In this document: piece by piece, positions 7,230 through 17,056 of the stretch
How the letters are laid out: each line of letters opens with the position of its first letter
Numbering within the stretch: position 1 is the first letter of the stretch
Assembly (NCBI GenBank): GCA_029972225.1
Contig: CP124756.1
Span: 3,082,001-3,146,000 of the forward strand
DNA: 64,000 nt
DNA from: Candidatus Thiothrix putei
GTDB lineage: Bacteria > Pseudomonadota > Gammaproteobacteria > Thiotrichales > Thiotrichaceae
Reading direction: 5' to 3'
The notes under the pieces: model-generated
Databases searched by the model: none
Seen by the model: the letters and a program-made list of their open reading frames with translations, nothing else
Told to the model about the DNA's origin: nothing
Translations under genes and position numbers: made by a program

Positions 7230-8903
7230 TCAACGGCGCGAAGAATAATTGGGGTAAGCATCCTGATCGATGAATAACTCGATCAGGTTAATACCGCGAT
7301 GGAAATCGACTTGCGCAAAAACACTCTCACAATCTACTGATGTTTTAACACTGAAGTGATTGATACCAAAAGATTTTGCCAATAAGGAATAATCCGGGTT
7401 CTGAAAGTCACAATCCAGAAAACGCTGTGCATATTGCTGGTGCTGATTTTTACGGATCAACCCCAAAGTCTGATTATTGAACAGAATAATAGTGAGAGGG
7501 ATGTGGTAGTTCACGGCAGTCATGATTTCCATGCAACACATTTGGAAGCCACCATCTCCCAAAATCGCAAAAATGGGTTTATTCAAGGTAAAACGTGCCC
7601 CAATCGCAGCAGGAATGGCATGACCCAATGACGATACGCCCGTATTCGGTACAAATAAATCACACGCTTTTACCCGATAAAAATTTTGCGCGAATATAAT
7701 ATTGTCATCGACCAATACAATACCTTCATCGAACTGCTGTTCTAGCCGTGCAAACAGTGCTTTAACCAAGGCGAATTTATGACCGAATATAACCGTACCT
7801 TCTGCTTCATTTTTAGCGTCAATACGGCGTTTGAAAGCAGCAATATCAGGGCAGGGTTTTGGCTCAAGCCCCTGTGGCACGCAATAGGCATTCAGTGCCG
7901 CCAGAAAATCCCCCAGATCAGACTGAATCGCTAAATCGGCCTTAAAGACTTTTTCAAGTTGTGCCACGTTACGGTCAACCTGAATAATTTTGCTGGGATT
8001 TAATACACCCTGCTTCCAGACATAACTGGTGCGTTCGTTGAAACTAGCCCCTAACAGGATAATCAAATCAGCTTCCTGCATGAAGTAATGCATGGCATGA
8101 CCGCTAGAGGTGACACCCAGACTGCCTAGTGACAGCGCAGAACGTTCATCCATAGCGCCCTTGCCTTTCAAGCTGGTGGCGACGGGAATATTGAGATGCT
8201 CACTGAATTTATGTAACTCAGCACGGGCTTGAGCAGATTGCAAACAACCATAACCAGCAAGAATCACCGGGCATCGGGCTTGACGGATCATCTCAGCACA
8301 TTGTTCCAGCACAGAAGGGATTATGTGCAGCTTAGGGAGCGGTTTAAGTGTCGGTAATTGTTCCAGAATCGTAGCATCCACCCATTCTTTTTGCACATTG
8401 ACGGGGATGCTTAGCACCACAGGGCCAGGTACATCAGAAACCAGTTGCCTTGCGGCTTGATTCAATACATTGGTGAGGTAGTCGGTGCGCTCGATTAACT
8501 TATGGTAACGGGTTACACCAGAAAACAAGGCAGTTTGGTCAATACTGCCCCCCTCCCCTGAACTTTCCTGCAAACCGCCACGCCCGAAAATATGGGTAGG
8601 CGCTTCGCCGGTAATCACAATCATCGGCAATTTATCAGCGTAGGCATTGGCAATACCGGTAATCAAATTACTGGCTCCGGGGCCTGCGGTCGTGATGCAA
8701 GCACCAATACGCCCGCTCACCCGCGCATAACCGCCCGCCATAAAAGCAGCACCTTGCTCATGCTTGACCAGCACCGTCTGAATACCGGAGCCATAAAGAT
8801 CATCGTATACGGGAAGGATGTGTGCACCGGGCATCCCGAAAATCGTTTCCACACCTAACTGTTGCAGGAACTTAACGATAAGTTGACTAACCTGAATTTG
8901 CAT
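7230..8903 (-). CDS. Acetolactate synthase-like thiamine-diphosphate enzyme
   Basis: 557 residues with the three-domain layout of the acetohydroxyacid synthase (IlvB/AlsS) family. The catalytic Glu is E49 in VKHEQGAAFMAGGYAR. The central domain has RPxLAGYG-type nucleotide-binding features (CPVILAGYG). The ThDP signature GDGGFQ begins near residue 449 and ends at NN near 476. Members join an acyl unit from pyruvate to a second carbonyl compound. There is no regulatory IlvH/IlvN subunit next to it, and the partner gene is a glycosyltransferase-like protein, so a role outside valine/isoleucine synthesis is plausible: a catabolic AlsS-like enzyme or a carboligase acting on a sugar. It lies 31-40 nt downstream of proA. 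Family sure, substrate not. Confidence 0.85.
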   Translation of the reverse strand: MQIQVSQLIVKFLQQLGVETIFGMPGAHILPVYDDLYGSGIQTVLVKHEQGAAFMAGGYARVSGRIGACITTAGPGASNLITGIANAYADKLPMIVITGEAPTHIFGRGGLQESSGEGGSIDQTALFSGVTRYHKLIERTDYLTNVLNQAARQLVSDVPGPVVLSIPVNVQKEWVDATILEQLPTLKPLPKLHIIPSVLEQCAEMIRQARCPVILAGYGCLQSAQARAELHKFSEHLNIPVATSLKGKGAMDERSALSLGSLGVTSSGHAMHYFMQEADLIILLGASFNERTSYVWKQGVLNPSKIIQVDRNVAQLEKVFKADLAIQSDLGDFLAALNAYCVPQGLEPKPCPDIAAFKRRIDAKNEAEGTVIFGHKFALVKALFARLEQQFDEGIVLVDDNIIFAQNFYRVKACDLFVPNTGVSSLGHAIPAAIGARFTLNKPIFAILGDGGFQMCCMEIMTAVNYHIPLTIILFNNQTLGLIRKNQHQQYAQRFLDCDFQNPDYSLLAKSFGINHFSVKTSVDCESVFAQVDFHRGINLIELFIDQDAYPNYSSRR

Positions 8904-8942
8904 GAAAACTACCTGTGCCGATGGATATAGAACAAAACATCA

Positions 8943-10211
8943 TCATTGTCGAATATGCCCATCCCCCAACACCACATACTTCTGCGACGTTAAGCCCTCC
9001 AAACCCACCGGCCCCCGCGCATGAATCTTATCGGTGCTAATCCCAATCTCCGCCCCCAGCCCATATTCAAAGCCATCGGCAAAACGTGTTGACGCATTCA
9101 CCATCACCGAACTCGAATCCACCTGCCGCAAAAACGCCCGCGCCCGCGTGTAATTCTCAGTAATAATCGCGTCGGTATGTTGCGACCCATAAGTATTAAT
9201 GTGCGTAATCGCCTCAGCCATACCCGCCACCACCTTGATGGACAAAATTGGTGCTAAGTATTCCGCCCCCCAATCTTCTTCGGTCGCCGCCACACACGCA
9301 GGCAACAGCGCCCGCGTCTGCTCACAACCGCGCAATTCCACGCCCTTCGCCGCGTATTCTTCCGCCAAGATTGGCAACACTTGCGCCGCCACACCCTCTG
9401 CTACCAGCAAGGTTTCCATCGCATTGCACACGCCGTAACGGTGCGTCTTCGCATTCACTGCCACCTTCACCGCTTTCTCAAGATCGGCCTGATCATCAAT
9501 GTACACATGGCAAATCCCGTCCAAGTGCTTGATTACCGGAATGCGCGATTCGGCACTCACCCGCTCAATCAAGCCCTTGCCACCACGCGGCACAATCACA
9601 TCGACGTATTGCGCCATGCGTAGCAATTCGCCCACCGCAGCCCGATCCGTGGTTTCCACCACTTGCACACAGGCGGATGGCAAACCGACCGCTTCCAAGC
9701 CTGCCCGCACACACGCTGCAATCGCCTGATTTGAATGAATCGCCTCCGACCCACCGCGCAAAATCGTGGCATTACCGGATTTCAGGCACAGAGCCGCCGC
9801 ATCCACCGTCACATTCGGGCGCGATTCGTAAATAATGCCCACCACACCCAACGGCACACGCATTTTGCCCACCTGAATCCCCGACGGGCGGTAGCTCATA
9901 TCGGTAATCGTGCCAATCGGATCAGCCAGCGTCGCCACTTGGCGCACACCTTCCGCCATGCCTGCAATCGTTTTATCGGTCAGCGTCAAGCGATCCAGCA
10001 TCGCCGCATCCAAGCCTTTGTCGCGCCCTGCCGCCAAATCTTTGGCATTTTCAGCCTTCAGCCAGTCCGCACGTTCCAACATCACTTCAGCAATACGCAG
10101 CAATGCATTGTTTTTAGTGCTAATCTCAGTATTCGCAAGGATCTGAGCAGCCTGCTTTGCTTGCTGACCAACGCCTTGCATGTAAGTGGTAATCGTCGTG
10201 TTAGTATCCAA
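8943..10211 (-). CDS. proA: Gamma-glutamyl phosphate reductase
   Basis: About 422 residues. It reduces gamma-glutamyl phosphate to glutamate semialdehyde with NADPH, the second step of proline synthesis. It is an aldehyde-dehydrogenase-fold enzyme: the cofactor region has [20 protein letters not shown] and [12 protein letters not shown], and the catalytic Cys lies in [13 protein letters not shown]. The start is uncertain: no ATG precedes residue 13 of the frame, and the second of two close TTG codons is 8 nt after GAGG, so it was chosen. proB is not in the window. It is first of a co-directional run with the ThDP enzyme and glycosyltransferase-like genes. Confidence 0.96.
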   Translation of the reverse strand: MDTNTTITTYMQGVGQQAKQAAQILANTEISTKNNALLRIAEVMLERADWLKAENAKDLAAGRDKGLDAAMLDRLTLTDKTIAGMAEGVRQVATLADPIGTITDMSYRPSGIQVGKMRVPLGVVGIIYESRPNVTVDAAALCLKSGNATILRGGSEAIHSNQAIAACVRAGLEAVGLPSACVQVVETTDRAAVGELLRMAQYVDVIVPRGGKGLIERVSAESRIPVIKHLDGICHVYIDDQADLEKAVKVAVNAKTHRYGVCNAMETLLVAEGVAAQVLPILAEEYAAKGVELRGCEQTRALLPACVAATEEDWGAEYLAPILSIKVVAGMAEAITHINTYGSQHTDAIITENYTRARAFLRQVDSSSVMVNASTRFADGFEYGLGAEIGISTDKIHARGPVGLEGLTSQKYVVLGDGHIRQ

Positions 10212-10285
10212 ATCCAAATCCTCACGGTATGCAATCTAGCGATATTATCACGAAAATAGCGCTACGATCTTTCTGACAATTATCA

Positions 10286-10314
10286 TGGGCAGCCGCTTTG
10301 CTGTAGGTTATAAC
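10286..10314 (+). promoter_or_regulatory. Candidate sigma70 promoter of the rnf operon
   Basis: TGGGCA (10286-10291) and TATAAC (10309-10314), separated by 17 bp, lie about 65 bp upstream of rnfA in the gap shared with divergent proA. Four of six -35 and five of six -10 bases match consensus. Confidence 0.4.
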
Positions 10315-10378
10315 TCGCCAATATGGCAAAATACGCCGCTCAGTTATTCACTGGAAACCATTCCCAAAGCCTGAATTT

Positions 10379-10960
10379 ATGACAGATTACTTACTTATTA
10401 TTGTTGGTACGGTGTGGGTCAATAACTTTGTCCTGTCACACTTCTTGGGATTATGCCCGTTCATGGGCGTTTCCAGAAAGCTGGAAACCGCGATGGGCAT
10501 GGGTTTGGCAACCACGTTTGTGCTGACGCTTTCATCAGTTGCCAGTTATTTGGTGAACAATTACCTGCTCGAACCGTTTCACTTGGAATATTTGCGCACC
10601 ATCAGCTTTATTCTGGTGATTGCCGCGATTGTGGGCTTTACCGAAATGGTGATTCGCAAAAGCAGCCCGGTGTTGTACAACGTATTGGGTATCTATTTGC
10701 CGTTGATTACCACCAATTGCGCCGTGTTGGGGGTGGCATTGTTGAATGTGCAGGAAACCCACGACTTCATTGAATCCGCGCTGTACGGCATGGGTGCGGC
10801 ACTGGGTTTCACCTTGGTCTTGGTCTTGTTTGCGGGTATTCGTGAACGCCTTGCGGTGGCGGATGTGCCGGAAACCTTCCAAGGCAACGCAATTGGCTTG
10901 ATTACGGCTGGGCTAATGGCGCTGGCATTCATGGGCTTTTCTGGATTGGTGAAACACTGA
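10379..10960 (+). CDS. rnfA: Rnf electron transport complex subunit A
   Basis: 193 residues, a six-helix integral membrane subunit of the Rnf (Rsx) complex. The family-specific N-terminus [20 protein letters not shown] and the inner [11 protein letters not shown] (the conserved Cys pair binds an intramembrane iron-sulfur cluster with RnfE) are present. Rnf couples electron flow between ferredoxin and NAD to ion pumping, or in gammaproteobacteria runs in reverse to make low-potential electrons and to reset SoxR. First gene of rnfABCDGE-nth; its stop overlaps the next start by one base. Confidence 0.97.
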   Translation: MTDYLLIIVGTVWVNNFVLSHFLGLCPFMGVSRKLETAMGMGLATTFVLTLSSVASYLVNNYLLEPFHLEYLRTISFILVIAAIVGFTEMVIRKSSPVLYNVLGIYLPLITTNCAVLGVALLNVQETHDFIESALYGMGAALGFTLVLVLFAGIRERLAVADVPETFQGNAIGLITAGLMALAFMGFSGLVKH

Positions 10961-11559
10961 TGTTGGCAGCCATACTTATCATTAGCGGGCTGGCAGCCAT
11001 CTTCGGGTTGCTGCTGGGTTACGCCGCGATTCGTTACAAAGTCGAAGGCGACCCGATTGCAGACAAAGTGGATGCGATTCTGCCGCAAACCCAATGCGGG
11101 CAATGCGGTTTCCCCGGTTGCCGCCCTTACGCCGAAGCCATCGCCAAAGGTGAAGCCGACATCAACCATTGCCCGCCCGGTGGTGAAGCCACAATTAAAG
11201 CCCTCGCCGAATTGCTGGGCGTGGAAGCCAAACCGCTCAACGATGAAAACGGCGAACATTCCAGCGTGCCATTGGTCGCGGTGATCGACGAAAATACCTG
11301 CATCGGCTGCACCTTGTGCATTCAAGCCTGCCCCGTCGATGCGATTGTCGGCGCGGCAAAACACATGCACACCATTATTGAAAGCGAATGCACCGGCTGC
11401 AAACTGTGCCTGCCGCCGTGTCCGGTGGATTGCATCGCGATGGTTCCCGTTAAGGTCGAGCCTGCTAATTGGAAATGGCCGTATCCGGTTTACACGCTGA
11501 TGCAACAATCCTCGCCTTCCAATGATGCCAACGCGCAAGCACCAAAGGTGGCCTCATGA
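10960..11559 (+). CDS. rnfB: Rnf complex ferredoxin subunit B
   Basis: 199 residues. After an N-terminal membrane helix it has a four-Cys motif (CGQCGFPGC with a later Cys in NHCPPGG) for one 4Fe-4S cluster. Two ferredoxin-type motifs follow, [12 protein letters not shown] and [12 protein letters not shown], for two more. It carries electrons between the cytosolic donor and the membrane part of Rnf. The ATG shares its A with the rnfA stop, and the 3' end overlaps rnfC by 4 nt. This is the shorter gammaproteobacterial form. Confidence 0.97.
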   Translation: MLAAILIISGLAAIFGLLLGYAAIRYKVEGDPIADKVDAILPQTQCGQCGFPGCRPYAEAIAKGEADINHCPPGGEATIKALAELLGVEAKPLNDENGEHSSVPLVAVIDENTCIGCTLCIQACPVDAIVGAAKHMHTIIESECTGCKLCLPPCPVDCIAMVPVKVEPANWKWPYPVYTLMQQSSPSNDANAQAPKVAS

Positions 11560-13124
11560 TACAAACCTTGCATAAACTCTGGCGTAATCACGGCGGTCTG
11601 CATCTGGATTACCACAAGGAAGATTCCAACGCTGCCCCAGTGCGGCATTTGCCAATGGCGGAGGAATTAATCATTCCCCTCCAGCAACACAGCGGTTACA
11701 AGCCCACGCTCACGGTCAAAGCGGGTGATTACGTTTACAAGGGGCAAGAAATTGCCTCGCACACCGGCTTTATGAAAGTGCCGTTACACGCCAGCACTTC
11801 CGGTACAATTACCGCGATTGAAGAACGCCCGATTGCCCACCCCTCCGGTCTCAGTGATTTGTGTGTCATCCTCAAACCCGACGGCAAAGACGATTGGGGC
11901 AATGCCCGAATGCCCACCTACCCCGACCCCAACCAAGTGGATGGCGAAATCTTACGCCAACGCATTTGTGCAGCGGGAATTGTTGGCATGGGCGGCGCGG
12001 TATTCCCTGCCGCGATTAAACTCAATGTGCATGACAATATTCCCATCGAAGCTCTGGTAATCAACGGCGCAGAATGCGAACCGTACATCACCTGCGACGA
12101 CCGCCTGATGCGTGAAAAGCCGCTGGAAATCTTACGCGGGGTGCAAATCATGATGCACATTATCGCCACCCAACGCTGCTTGATCGGCATTGAAGACAAT
12201 AAGCCCGAAGCGATTGCTGCCATGCAAGCCGCGCGTGAGGAACTCGGTGATCAACGCATTGCGATTATCCCCATCCCCACGCTTTACCCCAGCGGCAGCG
12301 AAAAGCAGCTCATTAAAATCCTCACCGGCAAGGAAGTCCCCAGCGGCGGCAGACCATCCACGATTGGCATTGTTTGCCACAACCCCGCAACTGCCCGTGC
12401 CATTTACCGTGCCGTGGTCTTGGGTGAACCGCTGATTGACCGTTACCTCACCATCACCGGCAAAGGTGTAGCGCAACCTTGCAATGTCGAAGTCCCGTTA
12501 GGTACACCGATTCAACACCTGATTGCACACAGCGGTGGCTACACGCCAGCAGCAAAGCGTTTGGCAATGGGCGGCCCGATGATGGGTATTTCCTTGCACA
12601 GCGACCAAATCCCTGTCGTCAAAGCGACCAACTGCATTTTGGTCAGCGATATTCCTGAGAACGAACAGCAGCCCGCCCTGCCCTGTATCCGCTGCGGACG
12701 TTGTGCCGAAGCCTGCCCCGCCAATTTACTGCCACAACAGCTTTACTGGCACAGCCGCGCCCGCGATTTCGACAAAGCCGAACAATACCACTTGTTTGAC
12801 TGCATCGAATGCGGCTGCTGTGCCTACGTCTGCCCCAGCCACATTCGTTTGGTGGATTATTACCGCTTTGCCAAGGCGGAAATTCGCACCCAACGCGACG
12901 CCAAAACCAAGGCAAACATTGCCCGCGAACGTCACGATTTCCATCAGGAACGCCTCGAACGCGCCAAACGTGAAAAAGCCGAAAAGCTAGCCAAACACAA
13001 AGAACAGGCGCAAGCCACTACCGATGACGGCAAAAAAGCCGCTATTCAAGCCGCACTGGAACGCGCTAAAGCCAAAAAAGCAGAAGCTGCCGCCCAAGCC
13101 ACTACTGGGGAAACCACGGAATGA
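11556..13124 (+). CDS. rnfC: Rnf complex subunit C (NADH and FMN binding)
   Basis: 522 residues, a peripheral subunit related to the 51-kDa NADH-binding subunit of complex I. It has [12 protein letters not shown] (nucleotide/flavin region, about residue 145), then two 4Fe-4S motifs [12 protein letters not shown] and [12 protein letters not shown]. The C-terminal 90 residues are an Ala-Lys-Glu-rich helical tail, as in E. coli RsxC but much shorter. Overlaps both neighbours by 4 nt, so the operon is translationally coupled. Confidence 0.97.
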   Translation: MIQTLHKLWRNHGGLHLDYHKEDSNAAPVRHLPMAEELIIPLQQHSGYKPTLTVKAGDYVYKGQEIASHTGFMKVPLHASTSGTITAIEERPIAHPSGLSDLCVILKPDGKDDWGNARMPTYPDPNQVDGEILRQRICAAGIVGMGGAVFPAAIKLNVHDNIPIEALVINGAECEPYITCDDRLMREKPLEILRGVQIMMHIIATQRCLIGIEDNKPEAIAAMQAAREELGDQRIAIIPIPTLYPSGSEKQLIKILTGKEVPSGGRPSTIGIVCHNPATARAIYRAVVLGEPLIDRYLTITGKGVAQPCNVEVPLGTPIQHLIAHSGGYTPAAKRLAMGGPMMGISLHSDQIPVVKATNCILVSDIPENEQQPALPCIRCGRCAEACPANLLPQQLYWHSRARDFDKAEQYHLFDCIECGCCAYVCPSHIRLVDYYRFAKAEIRTQRDAKTKANIARERHDFHQERLERAKREKAEKLAKHKEQAQATTDDGKKAAIQAALERAKAKKAEAAAQATTGETTE

Positions 13125-14155
13125 TTTTCAGCAAACGCACGTCCCCTTACGTGAGCGGCAAACAAGATGTCAGCAGCATTATGCGCCAAGTGCTGTACGC
13201 CCTGATTCCCGGCACAGCCGTACTGATCTGGTACTTTGGTTGGGGGATACTCAGTAATTTAGTGCTGGCTATTGTCTTGGCGGAGTTGCTGGAATGGGGC
13301 ATGTTGAAATTGCGCCAACGCCCGGTACGCCCGTTTCTGAGCGATTACAGTGCGGTGGTCACGGCGTGGTTGTTAGCGGTGGCAATGCCTGCGTTTTCGC
13401 CTTGGTGGTTGATTGCGATTGCGATGATTTTTGCGATTGTGATTGCTAAGCATTTGTATGGTGGCTTGGGTTACAACCCGTTCAACCCCGCGATGATTGG
13501 TTATGCCGCCGTGTTAGTGTCTTATCCGGTGCAAATGACGATTTGGCCTGCACCAGTGGATTTCAGCTTTGTGCATATTGGTTTGGGGCAAACCTTGCAA
13601 CACGTATTTGCCGGGAGCATCCAAGGCTGGGATGCACTGAGCGCGGCTACCCCGCTCGATGCGGTCAAAATCAGCTTGAGTTTGCATAAACCTTTAAGCG
13701 AAATTTACGCCACGGGGCAATTCGGCCTGTTGGCGGGGCAAGCGTGGGAGTGGGTAAGTCTGGCATGGCTCCTCGGCGGCTTGTGGTTGCTGTGGCAACG
13801 CATTATCGGCTGGCAGATTCCGGTCGCATTGCTGGGAACATTGGCGCTGATAGCCAGTGTGTTTTGGCTGATTGACTCGCAAGCGTATGCGTCGCCGCTG
13901 TTTCATTTGTTTAGCGGGGCTGCGATGTTGGGGGCATTTTTCATTGCTACTGACCCCGTATCTGCAAGCACTACCCCCACCGGTAAATTGTTTTACGCGG
14001 CGGGCATTGGGCTGTTCACCTACATTATTCGCACGTGGGGCGGATACCCAGATGCGATTGCGTTTTCCGTCATCATTATGAATATGGCCGTGCCATTGCT
14101 GGATTATTACACCCAGCCGCGTGTGTACGGCACTAAACAGGGATTACAGGGATGA
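13121..14155 (+). CDS. rnfD: Rnf complex membrane subunit D
   Basis: 344 residues with multiple membrane helices, homologous to NqrB. The motif AATPLDAVKIS contains the Thr to which FMN is covalently bound in this family. GGLGYNPFNPAMIGYA is another conserved stretch. It forms part of the ion-translocating membrane core. Overlaps rnfC and rnfG by 4 nt. Confidence 0.97.
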   Translation: MIFSKRTSPYVSGKQDVSSIMRQVLYALIPGTAVLIWYFGWGILSNLVLAIVLAELLEWGMLKLRQRPVRPFLSDYSAVVTAWLLAVAMPAFSPWWLIAIAMIFAIVIAKHLYGGLGYNPFNPAMIGYAAVLVSYPVQMTIWPAPVDFSFVHIGLGQTLQHVFAGSIQGWDALSAATPLDAVKISLSLHKPLSEIYATGQFGLLAGQAWEWVSLAWLLGGLWLLWQRIIGWQIPVALLGTLALIASVFWLIDSQAYASPLFHLFSGAAMLGAFFIATDPVSASTTPTGKLFYAAGIGLFTYIIRTWGGYPDAIAFSVIIMNMAVPLLDYYTQPRVYGTKQGLQG

Positions 14156-14799
14156 CTGAGCCGCTAATCAAACAAATTATCAAACCGGGCGCATTCCTTG
14201 CCGGATTTGCATTACTTGGCACTTTAGCCCTGGCCTCGGTGTACGACCTGACACTGCCCACGGTTGAAGCCAACGAACGCGCCGCCACCCTGAAGCAACT
14301 GAATGTGCTGGTGGATAAACAAACCTACGATAACGATTTACTCGCCAGCAAACAGACATTACCCGCTGCGGATTTCGGTAGCGCTGAAGACGTAACCGTG
14401 TACCGTGCCAGCAAACAAGGTGCGCCCGTTGCCGCGCTTTTCATCGTCAGTGCGCCGGATGGCTACAGCGGCAAAATTCGCCTTGCCGTCGGTATCCGTG
14501 CGAATCAAACGCTGGCAGGTGTGCGGGTATTGGCTCACAAAGAAACACCGGGCTTAGGCGACAAAATCGACGCGGACAAACACCCGTGGATTTTGAGCTT
14601 TGCCGATAAATCCTTGCAAAACCCAACTGCCGCAGGCTGGGCAGTGCGCAAAGACGGCGGCGAATTTGACCAGTTTACTGGCGCAACCATTACGCCACGA
14701 GCGGTTGTCGGCGCAATCAAACGCACCTTGGAATGGTCACAACACCATTTTGCCAATTTGTTTCCCCTCAAAGCGCCTGCACAAGGAACACAGCCATGA
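14152..14799 (+). CDS. rnfG: Rnf complex FMN-binding subunit G
   Basis: 215 residues. It has one N-terminal membrane helix (about 15-32) and a periplasmic FMN-binding domain homologous to NqrC. The FMN-linked Thr lies in FTGATITPRAVV, and KETPGLGDKI is the other conserved stretch. Covalent flavinylation normally needs ApbE, which is not in this window. Overlaps rnfE by ATGA. Confidence 0.96.
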   Translation: MTEPLIKQIIKPGAFLAGFALLGTLALASVYDLTLPTVEANERAATLKQLNVLVDKQTYDNDLLASKQTLPAADFGSAEDVTVYRASKQGAPVAALFIVSAPDGYSGKIRLAVGIRANQTLAGVRVLAHKETPGLGDKIDADKHPWILSFADKSLQNPTAAGWAVRKDGGEFDQFTGATITPRAVVGAIKRTLEWSQHHFANLFPLKAPAQGTQP

Positions 14800-15488
14800 A
14801 TGCAACTTACCGTGAACTGACCGTCGCAGGCTTGTGGCACAATAACCCCGGCTTGGTGCAACTGTTGGGTTTATGCCCTCTGATGGCGGTCACAACCAAC
14901 TTTGTCAACGGCTTGGGGTTGGGATTAGCCACGTTACTGGCACTGGTGGCATCGAATCTCGCCATTTCCACCGTGAGGGATTACATTCGCCCCGAAATCC
15001 GCATCCCTGCTTTCGTCTTGATCATTGCGGGCAATGTCACCCTGATTGAAATGCTGATGCAGGCGTATTTCCACGACCTTTACAATATTCTCGGCATTTT
15101 CATTCCGCTGATTGTGACCAACTGCATTGTGATCGGGCGTTCGGAAGCCTATGCCTCCAAAAACCCGCCGCTACACGCGGGCTATGACAGCCTGATGATG
15201 GGCATCGGCTTCATGCTGGTACTGATGGTATTGGGCGGAATGCGTGAACTGGTCGGCAATGGAACATTATTTGCACAAGCTCACCTCATGTTTGGTGAAG
15301 CCGCACGAGGCTTGACTCTGACCCTAGGGGATGATTTCAAAGGTTTATTACTGGCTGCCCTGCCCCCCGGTGCATTTATTGGTTTGGGTTTTTTAGTAGC
15401 ACTAAAAAATTACATCGACAAACGCATGGCGCAAACGGCTAAATCTGCTAAAACCATGCCCATTAATAATCTCGGTGAAACCGCATGA
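14796..15488 (+). CDS. rnfE: Rnf complex membrane subunit E
   Basis: 230 residues with six membrane helices, paralogous to RnfA (NqrD family). The start was set at the ATG overlapping the rnfG stop, since the longer frame would prepend 21 residues lying inside rnfG. The family features are NPGLVQLLGLCPLMAVTT near the N-terminus and VTNCIVIGRSEAYA, the Cys-bearing stretch facing RnfA. Overlaps nth by 4 nt. Confidence 0.97.
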   Translation: MNATYRELTVAGLWHNNPGLVQLLGLCPLMAVTTNFVNGLGLGLATLLALVASNLAISTVRDYIRPEIRIPAFVLIIAGNVTLIEMLMQAYFHDLYNILGIFIPLIVTNCIVIGRSEAYASKNPPLHAGYDSLMMGIGFMLVLMVLGGMRELVGNGTLFAQAHLMFGEAARGLTLTLGDDFKGLLLAALPPGAFIGLGFLVALKNYIDKRMAQTAKSAKTMPINNLGETA

Positions 15489-16117
15489 ATAAAGCCAAGC
15501 GGGAGGAAATCTTCCGCCGCCTGCGCGATGCGAATCCCAACCCTACCACTGAATTGGTTTATAACAGCACCTTTGAATTGCTGATTGCGGTTATTCTTTC
15601 GGCGCAAGCCACCGATAAAGGGGTAAACAAAGCCACTGCGCATTTATTCCCCGCTGCCAATACCCCAGAAGCGATTTACGCGCTCGGCGTGGACGGCTTA
15701 AAGGATTACATTAAAACCATTGGTTTATTTAATAGCAAAGCCGCCAATATTATCGAAACCTGCCGTATTCTTATCGAAAAACATAACTCACAAGTGCCGC
15801 AAGATCGCGCCGCTTTAGAAGCCTTACCCGGTGTTGGGCGTAAAACCGCGAATGTGATTTTGAATACTGCGTTTCATCAACCGACCATGGCAGTGGATAC
15901 GCATATTTTCCGCGTCGCCAACCGTACCGGCATTGCCCCCGGCAAAAATGTGTTAGAAGTTGAAAAAGGCTTGCTCAAACACATTCCCAAGGAATATTTG
16001 CTGGATGCGCACCACTGGCTGATTTTGCACGGGCGTTATACCTGCGTGGCACGCAGCCCCAAATGCGGGCAATGCCTGATTGCCGACCTGTGTGATTTCA
16101 AGGAGAAAACCGTCTAA
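15485..16117 (+). CDS. nth: Endonuclease III
   Basis: 210 residues, a DNA glycosylase/AP lyase that removes oxidised pyrimidines in base-excision repair. The helix-hairpin-helix LPGVGRKTANV carries catalytic Lys120, and Asp138 lies in AVDTHIFRVANR. The C-terminal 4Fe-4S loop has Cys187, 194, 197 and 203 with the exact C-x6-C-x2-C-x5-C spacing. nth at the end of an rnf operon is the same order as in E. coli. Overlaps both rnfE and the following gene. Confidence 0.98.
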   Translation: MNKAKREEIFRRLRDANPNPTTELVYNSTFELLIAVILSAQATDKGVNKATAHLFPAANTPEAIYALGVDGLKDYIKTIGLFNSKAANIIETCRILIEKHNSQVPQDRAALEALPGVGRKTANVILNTAFHQPTMAVDTHIFRVANRTGIAPGKNVLEVEKGLLKHIPKEYLLDAHHWLILHGRYTCVARSPKCGQCLIADLCDFKEKTV

Positions 16118-16536
16118 TGTTTGGCAATGACCGCGATGCCATGCGCCGCTATTACGCGCAATGCTGGCAGAAGTTTCAACAAAAACAACCGCTGGATGCG
16201 TTAGAAACCCAAATCACCAGCGTAATTGCGGAACACCCCGAATACCATCACGTCTTTGCCGCCCCCGATGGCGCGATACAACGCGACTACCTGCCCGACA
16301 ATGGCGAAACCAACCCGTTTTTGCACATGGGCTTGCACCTTGGGATTCGCGAACAGGTTGCCACTGACCGCCCGACCGGAATTCGCGAACTTTACCGGCA
16401 ATTGGTGATCAAATACGGCAATAACGCGGCGGAACACCGCATGATGGATTGTTTGGCAGAAAGCATCTGGCTGGCACAACGCCACCAAACCATCCCGGAT
16501 GAAGCCGCTTATCTTGAGTGCTTAAAGAAACAATGA
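16117..16536 (+). CDS. DUF1841 family protein
   Basis: 139 residues, no signal peptide or membrane helix. It resembles the DUF1841 family of gammaproteobacterial proteins: start MFGNDRDAMRRYYAQCWQKF, central NPFLHMGLHLGIREQ, and AEHRMMDCLAESIWLAQR near the end. The conserved His and Glu residues could bind metal but no activity is established. The ATG shares its A with the nth stop, so it belongs to the rnf-nth operon. Confidence 0.85.
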   Translation: MFGNDRDAMRRYYAQCWQKFQQKQPLDALETQITSVIAEHPEYHHVFAAPDGAIQRDYLPDNGETNPFLHMGLHLGIREQVATDRPTGIRELYRQLVIKYGNNAAEHRMMDCLAESIWLAQRHQTIPDEAAYLECLKKQ

Positions 16537-16546
16537 GGTAAAACAC

Positions 16547-17002
16547 ATGAAATTGGGCGTTTATGCAGGCATCTTACTGCTACCGTTGGCATTAGGAGCT
16601 TGCTCTATCATGCCATCCAGTAATACTTATACCACTGCCCAAGCAGGTACGCTGCAAGAGGTGAAATTTGGCACGATTATCGGTTTACGCAATGTCATGA
16701 TCCGTGAAGACAATGCTGAAACGGGCAAAGTTGCCGGTGGCGTGATTGGTGGCGTGGCAGGCAATGATATAGGCCAAGGAAAAGGCCAAATAATTGGCAG
16801 CGTTGCAGGCGCAGTCATCGGCGGCACTGTGGGAATTGCACTTGACCGGAGCATTCAATCAAAACCGGGTATCGAAATTACCATGCGCTTAGAAGATGGT
16901 CGCACTATTGCGATAGCTCAATTAGCAGATGAGCGTTTTATGATGGGTGAGCAAGTTAAAATATTAACCAGCCAAGATGGAAAAGCACGTGTAACACATT
17001 AA
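16547..17002 (+). CDS. Glycine-zipper outer-membrane lipoprotein (SlyB/Pcp-like)
   Basis: 151 residues. The signal peptide ends in a lipobox, LGAC, with Cys19 as the predicted lipidated residue. The next residue is Ser, consistent with outer-membrane sorting. Residues 62-101 are a Gly-rich double segment (GKVAGGVIGGVAGNDIGQG, then GSVAGAVIGGTVGIALD), the 2TM glycine zipper of the SlyB/Pcp type. The C-terminal part is a small beta-rich domain. SlyB-like lipoproteins help stabilise the outer membrane under stress. Probably the last gene of this rightward group, being followed by a strong hairpin. Confidence 0.85.
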   Translation: MKLGVYAGILLLPLALGACSIMPSSNTYTTAQAGTLQEVKFGTIIGLRNVMIREDNAETGKVAGGVIGGVAGNDIGQGKGQIIGSVAGAVIGGTVGIALDRSIQSKPGIEITMRLEDGRTIAIAQLADERFMMGEQVKILTSQDGKARVTH

Positions 17003-17038
17003 AAATAAGTGGGCGTATTGATCACAATGCGCCCACTT
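17001..17038. terminator. Bidirectional intrinsic terminator
   Basis: A 14-bp stem (AAGTGGGCGTATTG against CAATGCGCCCACTT, with one G-U pair) and an ATCA loop. On the minus strand the stem is followed by TATTTTTAA, a good U-tract for the leftward gene ending at 17057. On the plus strand it follows the lipoprotein stop directly. Confidence 0.8.
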
Positions 17039-17056
17039 AATAACCATTATTCATGT

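Noticed and set aside
9735-10259. 174-codon plus-strand frame opposite proA
   Set aside because: Rich in Arg, His and Asn, as expected from reading the opposite strand of proA; no start signal.
10693-11538. 281-codon minus-strand frame opposite rnfA-rnfB
   Set aside because: Long only because of codon bias in rnfA/rnfB; the sense genes have complete motifs.
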